From Teichococcus oryzae (lineage in GTDB: Bacteria > Pseudomonadota > Alphaproteobacteria > Acetobacterales > Acetobacteraceae), in NCBI RefSeq assembly GCF_008386565.1, contig NZ_VUKA01000001.1, positions 372,001 through 436,000 on the forward strand: a DNA stretch of 64,000 bases. Reading direction: 5' to 3'. Shown piece after piece: positions 28,872-38,288 of the stretch. The notes under the pieces are model-generated. The model saw only the letters and a program-made list of their open reading frames with translations, did not search any database and was not told the DNA's origin. Position numbers and translations under genes: made by a program. Numbering within the stretch: position 1 is the stretch's first letter; each line of letters starts with the position of its first letter.

Positions 28872-29636
28872 ATGAACTTAGAGGTCCACGGCCACCGGGA
28901 TTTCTATGCCTCCGCCACCGGGCTGGTGGCGGCCCGCATCCTGCGCGAGCGGCTGCGGCGCTTCTGGCCCAGGCTGGAGCGGCGGGAAATCCTCGGCCTC
29001 GGCCATGCCGCCCCCTATCTGCGGCTGTGGCGGGAGGAGGCGGCGCGCATCCTTTGCGCCAGCCTGCCGGAAACCGACACCGTGCCCTGGCCGCCGGACG
29101 GCCCCGGCCTGTGCGCCCGGGTCGAGGACGACATCCTGCCTTTTCCAGACCTGTCCTTCGACAACGTGCTGCTGGTGCATGGGCTGGAGCATACCGAGAA
29201 TGCCCGCCGCATGCTGCGCGAGGTTTGGCGGGTGCTGAAGGATGACGGTTCCCTGCTGATCGTGGCGCCGAATCGGCGTGGCCTGTGGGCGCATGTGGAG
29301 AACAACCCCTTCGGCCAGGGGCGCCCTTATTCGCCGGGGCAGCTGGCCCGGCTGCTGAAGCGCAACCTTTTCTCCGTTTCCCGGCGCGACAAGGCGCTGT
29401 TCCTGCCACCCTTCCGGTCCCGCCTGATGCTGCGCGGGGCCGGCGCGTGGGAAACCGTGGGGCGCGCGGTGATGCCGCGCTTCGCCGGGGTGGTGATGGT
29501 GGAGGCGCGCAAGGAACTCTACGGCGTCATGCCCAAGGCGGCGCAGAAAGTGCCGGGGCGGCGGGTCAAGGTGGTGGAAGGCGCCTGGGCCGCACGCGGA
29601 GATGATTTGCCCGCCGCCGCCCGCCATCGGCCATGA
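28872..29636 (+). CDS. Class I SAM-dependent methyltransferase
   Basis: Methyltransferase-11-type protein of 254 residues. Motif I is weak (ILGLGHAAPYLRLW). The post-motif LPFPDLSFDNVLLVHGLEHTEN (core FDNVLLVHGLEH) and RRMLREVWRVLKDDGSLLIVAPNRRGLWAH are clear. FGQGRPYSPGQLARLLK follows, the block typical of the alphaproteobacterial gene found divergent to gloB. Start at MNLEVHGHRDFYAS. The substrate is unknown. The 76 bp between the two divergent starts must hold both promoters. Confidence 0.88.
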   Translation: MNLEVHGHRDFYASATGLVAARILRERLRRFWPRLERREILGLGHAAPYLRLWREEAARILCASLPETDTVPWPPDGPGLCARVEDDILPFPDLSFDNVLLVHGLEHTENARRMLREVWRVLKDDGSLLIVAPNRRGLWAHVENNPFGQGRPYSPGQLARLLKRNLFSVSRRDKALFLPPFRSRLMLRGAGAWETVGRAVMPRFAGVVMVEARKELYGVMPKAAQKVPGRRVKVVEGAWAARGDDLPAAARHRP

Positions 29637-29701
29637 TCCCGCTCGCACGCCTGTGAAGGCCGAGCCAGGCCGGGTCCATGGGCGCGAACGGGAGGAACCC
29701 A

Positions 29702-30907
29702 ATGAATGAACGCATCGTCCTGCCTGACGCCCCGCATCCGGAAGGCGGCGCGCCACCCCCGCGTGGCGCGGGCGCCCCGCGCCAGCTGGCCCCGCTCCAG
29801 CCGGCCCGGCGCAGCCTGCTTGGCGGCGCCATCGGGGCGGCGGCGCTGATGCCGGCGCTGATCACCGGGGCCCGTGCTCAGGGGCAGGGCGGCCGCGCCA
29901 TGGCCCCGGAAGGGCGGGATTACGGCCCGAACGCGCCGGTCAGCCGCTATCCTGACCCCGACATCGTGGCGATCGACCCGAAGCGCTTCACCGCCAGGAT
30001 CGGCAACACCCGCATCCGCCGGCTGCACACCGGCATGGGCTGGGCGGAGGGGCCGGCCTGGCACGCCGCCGGGCGCTTCCTGATCTGGTCCGACATTCCC
30101 GCCAACGAGATCCTGCGCCTGACGGAGGAGGACGAGCATGTGTCCCGCCGCTTCCGCAGCCCGTCCGGCTTCACCAATGGCAACACCTTCGACCGCGAAG
30201 GGCGGCAGGTGTCGATGCGCCACTTGAACCGCGACGTCGTCCGCTACGAGCCGGACGGCACGGTGACGGTGCTGGCCGCGCGGGGGCCGGATGGCGAGTT
30301 CAACGCGCCGAATGACGGCGTGGTGCATCCGGAGGACGGTTCCATCTGGTTCACCGATCCCGGCTATGGCTCGCTCGTGGCCTATGAGGGGACCCGCGCC
30401 GACAATGGCAGCCCGCGCCCCTACATCAAGGAAGCGGTGTACCGCATCGACGGGCAAAGCGGCGCGGTGACCAAGGTGACCGACCAGCCCTTCAAGCCGA
30501 ACGGCCTGTGCTTCAGCCCCGATTACCGCATCTGCTACGTCGCCGACACCGGCAGCAGCCACTACCCCGAGGCCAAGAACATCATCTGGGCCTTCGACGT
30601 GGACGGCGCCACGCTGCGCAACCCGCGGACCTTCGCGAGCATGGAGATGGACGGCAAAAGCGGCCTGGGCGACGGCATGCGCTGCGACATGGCGGGCAAT
30701 CTGTGGGTTGGCGGCGGCTGGGTGGGGGATGGCTATGACGGGGTGCATGTCTTCGCCCCCGACGGGCAGCGCATCGGGCTGATCCGGCTGCCGGAGATCT
30801 GCGCCAATATCTGCTTCGGGGGCGTGCGGCGGAACCAGCTTTTCATGTGCGCCAGCCAGTCGCTTTATGTGGTGCCGGTGGAGGCACAGGGGGCGCATTT
30901 CTGTTGA
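29702..30907 (+). CDS. Exported SMP-30/gluconolactonase-like protein (Tat signal)
   Basis: Six-bladed beta-propeller of the SMP-30/gluconolactonase/LRE family, 401 residues. A twin-arginine signal sits at about residues 45-67 (ARRSLLGGAIGAAALMP... ending GARAQG), preceded by an unusually long Pro/Ala-rich n-region. The propeller has MGWAEGPAWHAAGRFLIWSDIPANEI, FTNGNTFDREGRQ, APNDGVVHPEDGSIWFTDPGYG and FKPNGLCFSPDYRICYVADT, supplying the metal-binding Glu, Asn and Asp residues. The start has GGAGGA seven bases upstream. A periplasmic sugar lactone or similar ester is likely; the substrate is not known. It is convergent with the glycoside-hydrolase-like gene. Confidence 0.9.
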   Translation: MNERIVLPDAPHPEGGAPPPRGAGAPRQLAPLQPARRSLLGGAIGAAALMPALITGARAQGQGGRAMAPEGRDYGPNAPVSRYPDPDIVAIDPKRFTARIGNTRIRRLHTGMGWAEGPAWHAAGRFLIWSDIPANEILRLTEEDEHVSRRFRSPSGFTNGNTFDREGRQVSMRHLNRDVVRYEPDGTVTVLAARGPDGEFNAPNDGVVHPEDGSIWFTDPGYGSLVAYEGTRADNGSPRPYIKEAVYRIDGQSGAVTKVTDQPFKPNGLCFSPDYRICYVADTGSSHYPEAKNIIWAFDVDGATLRNPRTFASMEMDGKSGLGDGMRCDMAGNLWVGGGWVGDGYDGVHVFAPDGQRIGLIRLPEICANICFGGVRRNQLFMCASQSLYVVPVEAQGAHFC

Positions 30908-30937
30908 GAGAGAGTGGGGGAGTGGGCGGGCGGATCT

Positions 30938-32470
30938 CTACCGCACGCCACTTTCCGCCATCTGCATCGTGGCGGAGACGACGAAATCCCGCACTTGCGG
31001 CTGAAAGGACAGGCGCAGGCCATCCGGGCCTTGCTCGACCTGCATGTCGGTGGCGGCATCGGCCGGATAGCTTCGCCAGCGGATCTCGCCCGGCTGGTCA
31101 GCCAGCTCCACCCGCACCTGCTGGCGGCGCGTGGGATCGGCACCCACGGCGGCCATGGCCATGACGAAGCGGCCATCCTTCCCCAGGAAACCGCACAGCG
31201 CCATGCCATCCGGCGCGCCGCCGCGCGGCGCCAGGACTCTGGCATCACGCGGGATGAAGGGCATGAAGGTGGCCAGCGCCGTGGCCGCCGGCTTCGGACG
31301 CCCCGCTGGATCGAGGGCGCCGAGCCGCTTGCCCCATTGCTGGTCCTGCGCCTCCCACAACACCAGGGCGGCCGCGCCATCGGTGATCAGCGCCAGGCTC
31401 TGCTGGGCGATGTTCAGGCCGTAGCGCAGATCCTCATCCGCGCTAAGGCCGCTGCAGCGGCTCCGCACCGTGGTGCGCGGGCCGCAGGCAAAGGGCGGCT
31501 CATTCCAGCGGTCACCATCCGCGTTGTATTCCGTGATGAAGAGTGGCTTGGGCACGGCGGCGATCGCATCCCGCCATTCGCGGTCGAGACGCGCCACGGG
31601 CGGCGCGTCATCGATGCGGTTGTCCCAGACATGCGTCGACCAGCCGGCAAGGGCATCGGTGGCCGGCGCGCCGGGCCGCCGCAGCGCCCTGACATAGTCG
31701 CGGGCCGCGCGCAGCGAGCCATTGCCGGGGCCAAGCAGGCCGATCTGCCGCAATCCGGCGGCATCCATCTGGGCGCGGAGGCTGCGGATGAAGGTGGCAT
31801 AGGCCTCGGCGCCGATTTGGGTAGACCATGTGCCTTCAGGCTCGTTGGGGGCCTCAACATAGGCGGGCAGGCAGGCGGGGGAGATCCGTTCGATCTCCAG
31901 CAACTGGGCGGTGGTCAGCCGCGCATAATCCTCTACCCTCCCGGCCGGCAGGATCCTGGCGCGGCCTGCCTTGCCGACACGGTCAGCCCGCAAGCTTTCC
32001 GGCGCATCCCAGACAATGGCGATTGTTTCGATGCCCAGCCGCGCGAGGAGCGGCATGCTGTTGAGCAGCCTTTCGCGCTGACTGGGAGCAGCGGGGGATG
32101 CGCGGACTGTGGGAGGGCCCGCCTGATCCCGGCCTTCATAGGCGGCGCGCAGAATAAGGCGCATGGCCTCCAGGCTGTCACCCGGCCTGATGGCGGCATC
32201 GGGGACGGGGGCGGTGATGCTCATTCGCACGAAGCGGGCCTGCATGCGCTCCAGGAAGGCCTGCATCGGCAAGCCCGGACGCAGCGCCGGCAGCCAGACT
32301 TGGTAGCCATGGCCCTGGAAGACCTGGCGGCGCTCCGACAGTACCATCTCGGATGCCGCCGCGCCCCCGGAGCCTGCCGCCGCCATCGCCTTGCCGGCCG
32401 GCGGCGGGCAGATCAGGGCCGCGGCAAGCCCTGGAAGGCCACGGCGCCTGAGCAATGCGCCGGAACTCAC
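30938..32470 (-). CDS. Secreted glycoside-hydrolase-like protein (clan A type)
   Basis: Predicted exported protein of 510 residues with a Sec-like N-terminus ([21 protein letters not shown]). It resembles TIM-barrel glycosidases of clan GH-A: the acid/base Glu fits [11 protein letters not shown] and the nucleophile Glu fits [32 protein letters not shown] and a C-terminal beta domain ([32 protein letters not shown]) resemble the GH30/GH39 layout. The family assignment is tentative. The GTG start overlaps the phaA stop by 4 bp (GTGA), so it is translationally coupled to a thiolase, an unexpected partner. No other carbohydrate genes are nearby. Confidence 0.65.
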   Translation of the reverse strand: MSSGALLRRRGLPGLAAALICPPPAGKAMAAAGSGGAAASEMVLSERRQVFQGHGYQVWLPALRPGLPMQAFLERMQARFVRMSITAPVPDAAIRPGDSLEAMRLILRAAYEGRDQAGPPTVRASPAAPSQRERLLNSMPLLARLGIETIAIVWDAPESLRADRVGKAGRARILPAGRVEDYARLTTAQLLEIERISPACLPAYVEAPNEPEGTWSTQIGAEAYATFIRSLRAQMDAAGLRQIGLLGPGNGSLRAARDYVRALRRPGAPATDALAGWSTHVWDNRIDDAPPVARLDREWRDAIAAVPKPLFITEYNADGDRWNEPPFACGPRTTVRSRCSGLSADEDLRYGLNIAQQSLALITDGAAALVLWEAQDQQWGKRLGALDPAGRPKPAATALATFMPFIPRDARVLAPRGGAPDGMALCGFLGKDGRFVMAMAAVGADPTRRQQVRVELADQPGEIRWRSYPADAATDMQVEQGPDGLRLSFQPQVRDFVVSATMQMAESGVR

Positions 32471-33642
32471 CCCGCCTCAACGCACATCGCGACACCCATC
32501 CCGCCGCCGATGCACAGCGTGGCCAGCCCCTTCTTCGCGCCGCGCGCCTTCATCCCGTAGAGCAGGGAGGTCAGCACCCGCGCGCCGGACGCGCCGATCG
32601 GATGGCCGAGGGCGATGGCGCCGCCGCTGACATTCACCTTCTCCAGGTCCCAGCCCATGTCCTTGTTCACCGCGCAGGCCTGGGCGGCGAAGGCCTCGTT
32701 GGCCTCGATCAGGTCCAGGTCCTGGACGTTCCAGCCGGCTTTCTGCAACGCCTTGCGGCTGGCCGGGATCGGGCCCGTGCCCATGATGGCGGGATCGACG
32801 CCAGCCGTGGCCCAGGAGGCGATGCGGGCCAGCGGGGTGATGCCGCGCTTCGCCGCCTCGGCTGCCGACATCACCACCAGCGCCGCCGCGCCGTCATTGA
32901 TGCCGGACGCATTGCCGGCGGTCACCGTGCCGTCCTTGGCGAAGGCCGGGCGCAGCTTGGCCAGGATTTCCCGCGTGGTTTCCGGCTTCGGGTATTCGTC
33001 CATCTCCACCACCGTGTCGCCCTTGCGGCCCTTCACGGTGACCGGCGCGATCTCGGCCTTGAACTGGCCGTTGCGCATCGCCTCGCCCGCCTTCTGCTGG
33101 GAGCGGAAAGCGTATTCGTCCTGCTCGTCGCGGCCGATCTGGAATTTCTGCGCCACGTTCTCGGCGGTGTTGCCCATGTGATAGCCGTTGAAGGCATCCC
33201 ACAACCCGTCGCGGATCATGGTGTCGATCATCTGGAAATCGCCCATCTTCACGCCGCCGCGCAGATTGGCGCAGTGCGGCGCCTGGGACATGCTTTCCTG
33301 CCCGCCCGCGAGAACAATGGAGGCGTCGCCCGTCGCCACCTGCTGCGCCGCCAGCGCGACCGCCCGCAGGCCGGAGCCGCAAAGCTGGTTGATGCCGAAG
33401 GCGGTGCGCTCCACCGGGATGCCGGCGGCGACGGAAGCCTGGCGGGCCGGGTTCTGGCCGGCGCCGGCCGTCAGGATCTGGCCAAGGATCACCTCGTCCA
33501 CTTCCTCCGGGGAAACCCCGGCGCGGCTGAGGGCCGCCTCGATGGCGGCGCGGCCCAGCGCATGGGCCGGAAGCGACGCGAAGACGCCATTGAAGGCACC
33601 GACGGGCGTGCGCGCGGCAGAGGCGATGACGATGTCGCTCAT
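32467..33642 (-). CDS. phaA: Acetyl-CoA C-acetyltransferase (beta-ketothiolase)
   Basis: Thiolase that condenses two acetyl-CoA to acetoacetyl-CoA, feeding PhaB. 391 residues. The acylated Cys is near residue 88 in [11 protein letters not shown]; the second catalytic Cys is near 377 in [10 protein letters not shown]; the His is in [14 protein letters not shown], with NEAFAAQ upstream. ANKD... is replaced by a normal loop and no truncation was seen. The start at [15 protein letters not shown] has GAGGAG about 10 bases upstream. The secreted glycosidase-like gene overlaps its stop. Degradative thiolases share these motifs, but the nearby pha genes favour PHA synthesis. Confidence 0.93.
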   Translation of the reverse strand: MSDIVIASAARTPVGAFNGVFASLPAHALGRAAIEAALSRAGVSPEEVDEVILGQILTAGAGQNPARQASVAAGIPVERTAFGINQLCGSGLRAVALAAQQVATGDASIVLAGGQESMSQAPHCANLRGGVKMGDFQMIDTMIRDGLWDAFNGYHMGNTAENVAQKFQIGRDEQDEYAFRSQQKAGEAMRNGQFKAEIAPVTVKGRKGDTVVEMDEYPKPETTREILAKLRPAFAKDGTVTAGNASGINDGAAALVVMSAAEAAKRGITPLARIASWATAGVDPAIMGTGPIPASRKALQKAGWNVQDLDLIEANEAFAAQACAVNKDMGWDLEKVNVSGGAIALGHPIGASGARVLTSLLYGMKARGAKKGLATLCIGGGMGVAMCVEAG

Positions 33643-33804
33643 GGGCTGGAACTCTCCTCGGGATGGTCGGGCCGGTGCACCGGCCACGTTCTCGCGGGGT
33701 TAATGTGCGTCCGCACCCCCCCTCGCGGCAAGGGCGGGGTGCGAGACGGGGCGGGACGGGTACGGGTGGGTTGTGCGCGCTCCGTTCCGCGCTAAGTTGG
33801 CCGT

Positions 33805-33895
33805 CAATCCTGGGGTGCCCGCGCGGCGGGCTGAGACGGCGCCATGCCGAACCCATCGAACCTGATCCGGGTCATGCCGGCGGAGGAAGGAGCAA
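33805..33895 (+). promoter_or_regulatory. TPP riboswitch (THI element)
   Basis: Thiamine-pyrophosphate aptamer before thiO. The conserved pieces are GGGGTGCC, GGCTGAGA, GAACCTGATCCGGGT and ATGCCGGCGGAGGAAGGA in the right order and spacing. Just downstream GCGCCCA-TCATCG-TGGGCGC (33897-33916) followed by ATTCCCTTGTT could be the terminator stem, and the thiO ribosome site GGAGGGG lies at about 33952. TPP binding is expected to switch the thiOSGE operon off. Confidence 0.95.
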
Positions 33896-33966
33896 GGCGC
33901 CCATCATCGTGGGCGCATTCCCTTGTTCCGGCGGCATGAACCCCCCGAGCCGGAGGGGCCGCCACC

Positions 33967-35013
33967 ATGGACTTCCCATCTGCGGACTTCCCACCTACTG
34001 CCGCCACCCCGCGCGTGCTGGTGATCGGCGCGGGCGTGACCGGGCTGGTGGCCGCCACGGTGCTGGCCGAGCGGGGTGCCAGGGTTTCGGTGATCCACCG
34101 GCCGGACCCCGCCGGTCGCGCTTCTCATTTCGCCGGCGGCATGCTGGCCCCCTGGTGCGAGGCGGCCGATGCCTCGCCGGCGGTGGCGGCGGAAGGGGAG
34201 GCGTCCATCCCCTGGTGGCAGGCCCGCTTCGCCGGCACCCACCGCGCCGGCAGCCTGGTGCTGGCTTCCCCGCGGGACCAGGGGGAGCTGGACCGCTTCG
34301 CCCGCCGCACCGCCCGGCACCAGGCCCTGGATGCCGCTGCCGTGGCGGCGCTGGAGCCCGACCTCGCCGGGCGCTTTCCGCGCGGCCTGTTCTTTCCGGA
34401 GGAAGCGCATCTCGATCCCCGCGCCGCCCTCGCGGCGCTGGCGGACCGGCTGGCCGCGCGTAGCGCCACCATCGGGGAAGGGGAGGCCGAAAGCTTTCCC
34501 GATGATGGCTTCGACCATGTGCTGGATTGCCGCGGCCACGCGGCGGCGCCGGACTGGCCGGCCCTGCGCGGCGTGCGGGGGGAGATGCTGCTGCTGCGCT
34601 GCCCCGAGGTGACGCTGGCCCGCCCGGTGCGGCTGCTGCATCCGCGCATCCCGCTCTACATCGTGCCGCGCGGCGGGGGCATCTTCATGGTGGGCGCCAC
34701 CATGGTGGAAAGCGCCGACCGCCGCCCCGTCACCGCGCGCGCCGCCATGGAATTGCTGAACGCCGCCTATGCCCTGCACCCGGCCTTCGCCGAGGCGGAG
34801 ATCCTGGAGATGGGCAGCAACATCCGCCCCGCCTTGCCGGACAACCTGCCGGATCTGCGGCGGGAAGGGCGCGTGCTGCGCCTGAATGGCATGTACCGGC
34901 ATGGCTTCCTGCTGGCGCCCGCCCTGGCCGAGCGTGCCGCTGCCCTGCTGCTGGGCCGTTCCGCCACCATGGCCAGCCTCCCCGCGGCCAGCCCCAAGAA
35001 AGGAGAAGCATGA
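33967..35013 (+). CDS. thiO: Glycine oxidase ThiO (FAD-dependent)
   Basis: FAD enzyme oxidising glycine to the imine used in thiazole synthesis, 348 residues. The dinucleotide-binding motif is VLVIGAGVTGLVAATVLAERGA. The DAO-type blocks are SHFAGGMLAPWCEA, GGGIFMVGATMVES and LNGMYRHGFLLAPALAE. The first about 15 residues (MDFPSADFPPTAATPR) are an unconserved tail. It is the first gene after the TPP riboswitch and its stop overlaps the thiS start by 4 bp (ATGA). Confidence 0.93.
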   Translation: MDFPSADFPPTAATPRVLVIGAGVTGLVAATVLAERGARVSVIHRPDPAGRASHFAGGMLAPWCEAADASPAVAAEGEASIPWWQARFAGTHRAGSLVLASPRDQGELDRFARRTARHQALDAAAVAALEPDLAGRFPRGLFFPEEAHLDPRAALAALADRLAARSATIGEGEAESFPDDGFDHVLDCRGHAAAPDWPALRGVRGEMLLLRCPEVTLARPVRLLHPRIPLYIVPRGGGIFMVGATMVESADRRPVTARAAMELLNAAYALHPAFAEAEILEMGSNIRPALPDNLPDLRREGRVLRLNGMYRHGFLLAPALAERAAALLLGRSATMASLPAASPKKGEA

Positions 35014-35207
35014 CCATCATCGTCAACGGCAAGCCGCGCGAGGTGAAGGCCGCGACCCTGGACGCGGTGCTGGCCGAGCTGGGCTATAACGGTGCGCATG
35101 TCGCCACCGCCCATCGCGGCGAATTCGTTCCCGCCGCCGCCCGTGCCGCCTGCCGGCTGGAGGAAGGCGACCGGGTGGAAATCCTGTCGCCGATCGGAGG
35201 AGGCTGA
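35010..35207 (+). CDS. thiS: Sulfur carrier protein ThiS
   Basis: Ubiquitin-like sulfur carrier of thiazole synthesis, 65 residues. It starts [12 protein letters not shown] and ends in the required Gly-Gly (SPIGGG), which is adenylated and thiocarboxylated by ThiF. It overlaps thiO and is 4 bp upstream of thiG. No thiF is in the window. Confidence 0.95.
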   Translation: MTIIVNGKPREVKAATLDAVLAELGYNGAHVATAHRGEFVPAAARAACRLEEGDRVEILSPIGGG

Positions 35208-35211
35208 GCCG

Positions 35212-35982
35212 ATGCTGGTTTATGGCACCGAACTGCGCTCCCGCCTGTTGCTGGGCACCGCGCAATATCCATCCCCCGCCGTGCTGGCCGAGGCGGTGCG
35301 CGCCTCGGGCGCCGAGGTGGTGACGGTTTCGCTCCGCCGTGAAGGGGTGGCCGGCGGCGGGCAGGGCTTCTGGCAATTGGTGCGGGATCTGGGGGTGCGG
35401 GTGCTGCCCAACACCGCCGGCTGCCACACGGTGAAGGAAGCCGTGACCACCGCCCGGATGGCGCGGGAGGTGTTCAGCACCCCCTGGATCAAGCTGGAGG
35501 TGATCGGCGAGGACGACACGCTGCAACCGGATGTCTTCGGCCTGGTGGAAGCGGCGCGCATCCTGTCCGCCGAGGGCTTCCAGGTGTTCCCCTACACCAC
35601 GGACGACCTTGTGGTGGCCGGGCGGCTGCTGGATGCGGGCTGCCAGGTGCTGATGCCCTGGGGCGCCCCCATCGGCTCCGGCCGGGGCATCAACAATCCC
35701 TACGCGCTGCGATCCCTCAGGGCGCATTTTCCCAACGTGCCGCTGGTGGTGGATGCCGGGATCGGCCTGCCTTCCCATGCCGCGCAGGCCATGGAGCTGG
35801 GCTATGACGCGGTGCTGCTGAACACGGCGGTGGCCAGGGCCGGCGACCCGGTGCGCATGGCGCGCGCCATGGCGCGGGCGGTGGAGGCGGGGCGCCTCGC
35901 CTTCGAGGCCGATCCGATGGAGGCGCGCGACATGGCCGCGCCGTCCAGCCCGGTGATCGGCATGCCGGTGTTCGGCGCATGA
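35212..35982 (+). CDS. thiG: Thiazole synthase
   Basis: TIM-barrel enzyme forming the thiazole phosphate from DXP, the glycine imine and ThiS-thiocarboxylate. 256 residues. The Schiff-base Lys is near residue 94 in [55 protein letters not shown] and [19 protein letters not shown] are all standard. It follows thiS by 4 bp and overlaps thiE by 4 bp (ATGA), so the whole block is one translationally coupled operon. Confidence 0.96.
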   Translation: MLVYGTELRSRLLLGTAQYPSPAVLAEAVRASGAEVVTVSLRREGVAGGGQGFWQLVRDLGVRVLPNTAGCHTVKEAVTTARMAREVFSTPWIKLEVIGEDDTLQPDVFGLVEAARILSAEGFQVFPYTTDDLVVAGRLLDAGCQVLMPWGAPIGSGRGINNPYALRSLRAHFPNVPLVVDAGIGLPSHAAQAMELGYDAVLLNTAVARAGDPVRMARAMARAVEAGRLAFEADPMEARDMAAPSSPVIGMPVFGA

Positions 35983-36590
35983 CGCTGCCTTCCCGCTTTT
36001 ATCCGGTGGTGCCGGATGCCGCCTGGGTGCGCCGCGTGGCGCTGGCCGGCGCCCGCTTCGTGCAGTTGCGGCTGAAGGATGCCACCGAGGACGAGATCCG
36101 CCGCCAGGCCGCCGAGGCCGATGCCGCATGCCGCGCCGAGGGCGCCACGCTGGTGCTGAACGACCATTGGCGGGTGGCCATCGAGCTGCGGCTGGACTGG
36201 CTGCATCTGGGGCAGGAGGACCTGCTGGAAGCCGACCTGCCGGCGATCCGCGCCGCCGGGCTGCGCCTCGGCGTCAGCACCCATTCGCATGAGGAACTGG
36301 AGGCGGCCCTGGCGGCGCGGCCGGATTACGTGGCGCTCGGCCCGGTCTACCCGACCACCCTGAAGAAGATGCCCTGGGCGCCGCAGGGGCTGGAACGGCT
36401 CGGCGAATGGAAGCGGCGGATCGGTGCACTGCCGCTGGTGGCGATCGGCGGCATCAGCCTGGAACGGGCGGCGGGGTGCCTGGCCGCCGGGGCCGATGCG
36501 GTGGCGGTGGTGTCGGATGTGGTGAACCACCCTGCACCGGAGCAGCGCGTGGCGGAATGGCGCGCGCTGGATGGCGCCGCGCCGGGCTGA
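35979..36590 (+). CDS. thiE: Thiamine phosphate synthase
   Basis: Joins HMP-pyrophosphate and thiazole phosphate to thiamine phosphate. 203 residues, a TIM-barrel. The recognisable pieces are [13 protein letters not shown] (phosphate/Mg site), [48 protein letters not shown] and [12 protein letters not shown]. It is the last gene of thiOSGE; thiC, thiD and thiF are not in the window. It is convergent with phaC (11-bp gap). Confidence 0.94.
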   Translation: MTLPSRFYPVVPDAAWVRRVALAGARFVQLRLKDATEDEIRRQAAEADAACRAEGATLVLNDHWRVAIELRLDWLHLGQEDLLEADLPAIRAAGLRLGVSTHSHEELEAALAARPDYVALGPVYPTTLKKMPWAPQGLERLGEWKRRIGALPLVAIGGISLERAAGCLAAGADAVAVVSDVVNHPAPEQRVAEWRALDGAAPG

Positions 36591-36601
36591 GGCGCCGCGC
36601 C

Positions 36602-37771
36602 TTACCTGCCCAGCCGCTGGAGCCACGCATCCAGCGGCTGCCACAAGGCCGCCTCGGCCCGGCTGCCGGCGGCCATGCCGATATGCCCGGCCGCCACCAT
36701 CTCCTGATGGGCATCCGGCAGCGCCCGCGCCAGCGCCAGGGCCGAAGCGGGCGGCACGATCCGGTCACCGCGCGGAATGGCGGCGAAGGCGGGAATGCGG
36801 AGGGCGGCGGGCTCCACCACCCCGCCGGCCACGCGCCACCGGCCCTGGCCGGGATCGTTGCGGCCATACCACCCGGCCAGCACTTCCCGCGCCACCGGGG
36901 CGGCCAATGGCACGCCGTCATTCAGCCAGTCCTCCAGCGCCACGAACAGCCGGGCCCGTGGCGAGTCCTGCGGCAGCGCGGCAAAGGCGCGGAACTTGGC
37001 CGCCAGCGCCCAGGGGTCGATCCCCGCGAACAGCGACTGGATGAGATCCACGGACAAGGCGCCGGTTGCTTCCAGCCCTGGTTCCAGCCCCGGCAGCAGC
37101 GCGGCCAGGGCGGCGGCGCGCGACGCGGCGTCCACCCCGCCGGCATGGAAGTCCCAGGGCGTGGCCAGCAGGGCAAGGCCCTGTAGCCGCTCCGGCCGGC
37201 GCAGGGCCGTGGCCAGCGCCAGCAGCCCGCCCATGCAATAGCCCAGCAGCGCCACCCTGCCGGCCGGCATGGCGCCCAGGGCGCGTTCCAGTCGCCCGGC
37301 GATGTAGTCCGTCAGGGTGAAGCCGCGTTCCACCTCCTCCGGCCAGCCCCAGTCCAGCAGCAGCACGCGGTGGCCGCGCCCCGCCAGCCAGCGCAGCATG
37401 GAATGGCCCGGCAGCAGGTCCAGCACATGGGCGCGGTTGACCAGGGACGGCACCACCAGCAGGGGCGAGCCATCCCCTCCGTAATCCAGGAGGCGGGAGC
37501 CGCCTTCCCGCCAGATCGCCGGCGGCTCCGGCATGTCCCGCGCGAAGGGGTGGCGGCGATAGGCTGCGATGCCGGCGATCAAGGCGCGATCCTGCCGCGC
37601 CAATTGCCGCATCACCGCCGCCTGCAAGGCTTCAGGCGGGTGGCCGGCGGCGGCGAGGGCGCTGGCGATCCGGTGGATTTCCCGCTGGCCGGCCGGAGAC
37701 ACCGGCCATGGGAGGTTCGGTCCCCACTTGTCCTGTTCCGGCGTTCTGGGCCAGCCGCTGTTCCAGCTCAT
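36602..37771 (-). CDS. phaC: Polyhydroxyalkanoate synthase-like alpha/beta hydrolase
   Basis: Polymerises 3-hydroxyacyl-CoA. 389 residues with the PhaC lipase box GYCMGG (Cys near 179), Asp near 336 in PRGDRIVPP and His near 363 in AGHIGMAAG, the Cys-Asp-His triad of PHA synthases. PLLVVPSLVNRAHVLDLLPGHSMLRWLAGRG and VLLLDWGWPEEVERGFTLTDYI (core LLDWGWPEEVE) are typical. The short length and the PhaE-like partner upstream suggest a class III-like enzyme, though class assignment is an inference. The start at 37771 gives MSWNSGWPRTP and lies inside the partner's frame, so the two genes overlap by about 140 bp; a later GTG start is possible. Confidence 0.82.
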   Translation of the reverse strand: MSWNSGWPRTPEQDKWGPNLPWPVSPAGQREIHRIASALAAAGHPPEALQAAVMRQLARQDRALIAGIAAYRRHPFARDMPEPPAIWREGGSRLLDYGGDGSPLLVVPSLVNRAHVLDLLPGHSMLRWLAGRGHRVLLLDWGWPEEVERGFTLTDYIAGRLERALGAMPAGRVALLGYCMGGLLALATALRRPERLQGLALLATPWDFHAGGVDAASRAAALAALLPGLEPGLEATGALSVDLIQSLFAGIDPWALAAKFRAFAALPQDSPRARLFVALEDWLNDGVPLAAPVAREVLAGWYGRNDPGQGRWRVAGGVVEPAALRIPAFAAIPRGDRIVPPASALALARALPDAHQEMVAAGHIGMAAGSRAEAALWQPLDAWLQRLGR

Positions 37772-38288
37772 CGATGCGGCGGAGCAGGGCGGCATGCCGC
37801 TCGGCGGCCGGATCGCCCGCAGCGCCAGCATCGCCCCCACCGCGCGCATCAGCGCCAGTTGCAGGTGCAGCGGCAGCGGCCGTGGGCCGCGACGGCGCAG
37901 CGGTGCCGTCACCCGTCCGCTCCGGACCGGAAGCCGCCATCGGGAAGCCGGCAAAAGGGAAGCCCGCGGATGCCATGCCGGGCGGCATGGCGCCGGGTGT
38001 GGGGAATCCCGTGCCGGGGAAGCCGGCGGTTAAGCCGCCCGGGAAACCACCAGGGAAACCGCCCGGAAAGCCATTCGGGAAGCCGCGTGGTGGCGGCATG
38101 CTCAGGACCCGCATCCAGGCCGCCGCCAGGGCCGCCCAGCTGGCCCAGGCTTCCGCCCATTCGCGGTCCGCCGCCAGTGCCGAGATCTCGCTCTGCCACA
38201 ATGCGATCCAATCCTCCGCCAGGCCTTCCAGGATGTCCGATCCCGGCTGGCCAGCGCCTTGCTCCGGTGGTTCCTCGGGCCGTGCCAT
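37632..38288 (-). CDS. PhaE-like protein with GFPG tetrapeptide repeats
   Basis: 218-residue protein upstream of phaC. The N-terminal part (ILEGLAEDWIALWQSEISALAAD, WASWAALAAAWMRVLSM) is helical and resembles PHA-synthase subunit or phasin proteins. Residues about 65-115 are Gly-Phe-Pro-x repeats (GFPNGFPGGFPGGFPGG...). The C-terminus has a short coiled coil, HAALLRRIDELEQRLAQ, then a disordered basic tail. The naming as PhaE-like rests mainly on its position and the helix pattern. The start at MARPEEPPEQ follows AAAGG closely. Its last about 140 bp overlap phaC in another frame. Confidence 0.6.
   Translation of the reverse strand: MARPEEPPEQGAGQPGSDILEGLAEDWIALWQSEISALAADREWAEAWASWAALAAAWMRVLSMPPPRGFPNGFPGGFPGGFPGGLTAGFPGTGFPTPGAMPPGMASAGFPFAGFPMAASGPERTGDGTAAPSRPTAAAAAPATGADARGGGDAGAAGDPAAERHAALLRRIDELEQRLAQNAGTGQVGTEPPMAGVSGRPAGNPPDRQRPRRRRPPA
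38002..38088 (+). repeat. 12-bp tandem units inside the phaE-like gene
   Basis: On the plus strand successive units such as GGGAAACCACCA, GGGAAACCGCCC, GGAAAGCCATTC and GGGAAGCCGCGT (38041-38088) continue an array from about 38002, with one 3-bp phase slip. Read from the minus strand they encode the GFPx repeats. The GGRA-x-CC core resembles the arrays in plsC and glcE. Confidence 0.7.

Noticed and set aside
36602-37954. phaC frame extended upstream to give 450 residues
   Set aside because: The added N-terminus is Arg/Pro-rich shadow sequence of the PhaE-like gene, so a start near 37771 is preferred.
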